From: Calditrichota bacterium
GTDB lineage: Bacteria; Calditrichota; Calditrichia; Calditrichales; Calditrichaceae
DNA length: 6,191 nt
Reading direction: 5' to 3'
Assembly: GCA_024278715.1 (NCBI GenBank)
Contig: JAJRSN010000081.1
Span: 1-6,191, forward strand
The notes beneath the pieces were generated by a model. The model did not search any database. It saw only the letters and a program-made list of their open reading frames with translations, and was not told the DNA's origin. Position 1 is the first letter of the stretch. Each line of letters begins with the position of its first letter. This document shows positions 5,625 through 6,191 of the stretch, in pieces. The translations under genes and the position numbers were made by a program.

Positions 5625-5918
5625 TTGCGGATACGTTTAGTACATCCTGCCGAAATAGAATTAAAAGAAGCCATCGAATATTATAATAGTCAGGTTCCTG
5701 ATCTGGGGAATGAATTTTATAAAGAATTTGATAAAGCGCTTAAAAGAATTCAGCAATTTCCCGACGCCTGGCCAAAGATATGAGAACATACCAGAAGATG
5801 TTTGTTGAAAAAATTTCCTTATGAAATTTTATACGTCCTTGAAAAAAATATTATTTTAATACTTGCAGTTGCCAACATGAACAGAGATCCAAAAAATTAT
5901 AAAGACAGAATTTCATAA
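5625..5918 (+). pseudogene. ParE/RelE-family toxin gene interrupted by an in-frame TGA
   Basis: Read from TTG at 5625, the frame gives (M)RIRLVHPAEIELKEAIEYY, continuing to FPDAWPKI, the usual N-terminal two-thirds of a ParE/RelE (PF05016) toxin. It then meets TGA at 5781-5783 (codon 53). The same frame continues with EHTRRCLLKKFPYEILYVLE and ILAVANMNRDPKNYKDRIS to TAA at 5916-5918, which is the expected C-terminal half. No frameshift is needed; a single base change (for example GGA to TGA) explains it. The full reading would be 97 residues, normal for the family. Stopping at codon 53 would remove the beta-sheet core, so the toxin is probably inactive. The His usual in the AVAH motif is Asn here. 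Alternatives are a sequencing error or readthrough. Confidence 0.8.
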
Positions 5919-5952
5919 CACTGACAAGCCAGTACCATACAGGAGAGAAGTT

Positions 5953-5987
5953 GTTAATGGTTATTGGTTAAGGGGTAAGGGTAGGGG
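5953..5987. repeat. Degenerate heptamer array GTTAAGG-like (five units)
   Basis: Consecutive 7-base units GTTAATG, GTTATTG, GTTAAGG, GGTAAGG and GTAGGGG lie between the toxin remnant and the convergent gene at the right end. The same unit type (GTTAAGG/GTTAAGC) occurs on the opposite strand at 1634-1647. The period equals that of the arrays in the large left intergenic region. Confidence 0.55.
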
Positions 5988-6071
5988 AGTTATTCTTTTA
6001 CAACTAGCAAATCTTACTCTTAAAAATTAACACTTACCGACGAGTGATACTTTGGATTATCTTACTTTAAA

Positions 6072-6191
6072 TTATCTTAATTTGTCTTTTGAAGCTTTTT
6101 CAATATCTTTTAAATCAAACAACAATACGCGTGACCCGGCTTGATCTTTTAAGGCTTTAGTAAAACCGGATTTTGAGAACAGGGCATAATA
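6072..6191 (-). CDS. C-terminal end of a DUF234-type AAA ATPase, partial
   Basis: On the minus strand the frame is open from the window edge and ends at TAA (complement of 6072-6074), leaving 39 residues. They begin YYALFSKSGFTKALKDQAG and continue with SRVLLFDLKDIEKA. The FSKSGF motif followed by a short helix and a VLLFDLKDIEK strand is the ending I know from DUF234 (PF03008) domains, which sit behind an archaeal-type ATPase domain (PF01637) in prokaryotic proteins of unknown function. The ATPase part lies outside the window, so Walker motifs cannot be checked. It converges on the toxin-antitoxin pair, and the 153 bases between hold only the heptamer array and A/T-rich DNA with no clear terminator. 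Confidence 0.65.
   Translation of the reverse strand, partial: YYALFSKSGFTKALKDQAGSRVLLFDLKDIEKASKDKLR

Noticed and set aside
5781..5783. TGA recoding as Trp or Gly, suggested because none of the complete genes in the window ends in TGA
   Set aside because: The other genes use TGG for Trp and contain no in-frame TGA; with a recoded TGA several would be expected. Too few stop codons are seen to infer anything from the absence of TGA stops.
5781..5815. Selenocysteine insertion at the toxin TGA
   Set aside because: Only a 5-base A/T-rich stem (AACAT/ATGTT) follows the TGA, not a convincing bacterial SECIS, and ParE/RelE toxins are not known selenoproteins.

Overview
The window looks like chromosomal DNA from a Gram-negative bacterium. 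The best guess is a member of the FCB group of the Calditrichota/Ignavibacteria kind. The reasons are an outer-membrane beta-barrel C-terminus of the Omp85 type, two secreted or membrane proteins with the PGAGE-x-YAG signature of DUF5683-like proteins, moderate GC in the main genes, TTG start codons, and intergenic DNA full of 7-8 base tandem repeats. The taxonomic guess is inference from protein style, not from a marker gene.

Layout. (1) Positions 1-1032 hold the 3' part of an outer-membrane barrel protein whose start lies outside the window. (2) Positions 1033-1747 are a 715-base gene-free stretch holding several short-period repeat arrays (GTRACAR, CAGAAAG, CATTACG, GCTTAAC) and one G/C-rich inverted repeat. 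(3) Positions 1748-4365 form a tight co-directional cluster: two tandem DUF5683-like paralogues (19 bases apart), then 22 bases later an RmlD-type NAD(P)-dependent sugar reductase/epimerase. A possible 23-residue ORF overlaps the end of the reductase gene. (4) Positions 4452-5270 encode a nitrilase-superfamily C-N hydrolase, 86 bases downstream and possibly in the same transcript. Its catalytic Glu and Cys are present, but Met stands where the catalytic Lys normally is. (5) Positions 5412-5918 are an A/T-rich type II toxin-antitoxin pair: an intact PF09720-type antitoxin followed immediately by a ParE/RelE toxin gene interrupted by one in-frame TGA. (6) On the minus strand, 6072-6191 is the C-terminal end of what looks like a DUF234-type AAA ATPase.

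How the parts fit. The barrel protein and the two DUF5683-like proteins suggest cell-envelope work. The reductase and hydrolase look like small-molecule metabolism genes that share the transcript, and no pathway can be read from the window alone. The right-hand end (toxin-antitoxin remnant, another heptamer array, DUF234 ATPase) has the character of an accessory region.

I did not find a clear new multi-gene system. The observations most worth following are the Lys-to-Met change in the hydrolase, the heptamer repeat family recurring in the intergenic DNA, the nonsense-interrupted toxin beside an intact antitoxin, and the tandem DUF5683-like pair.
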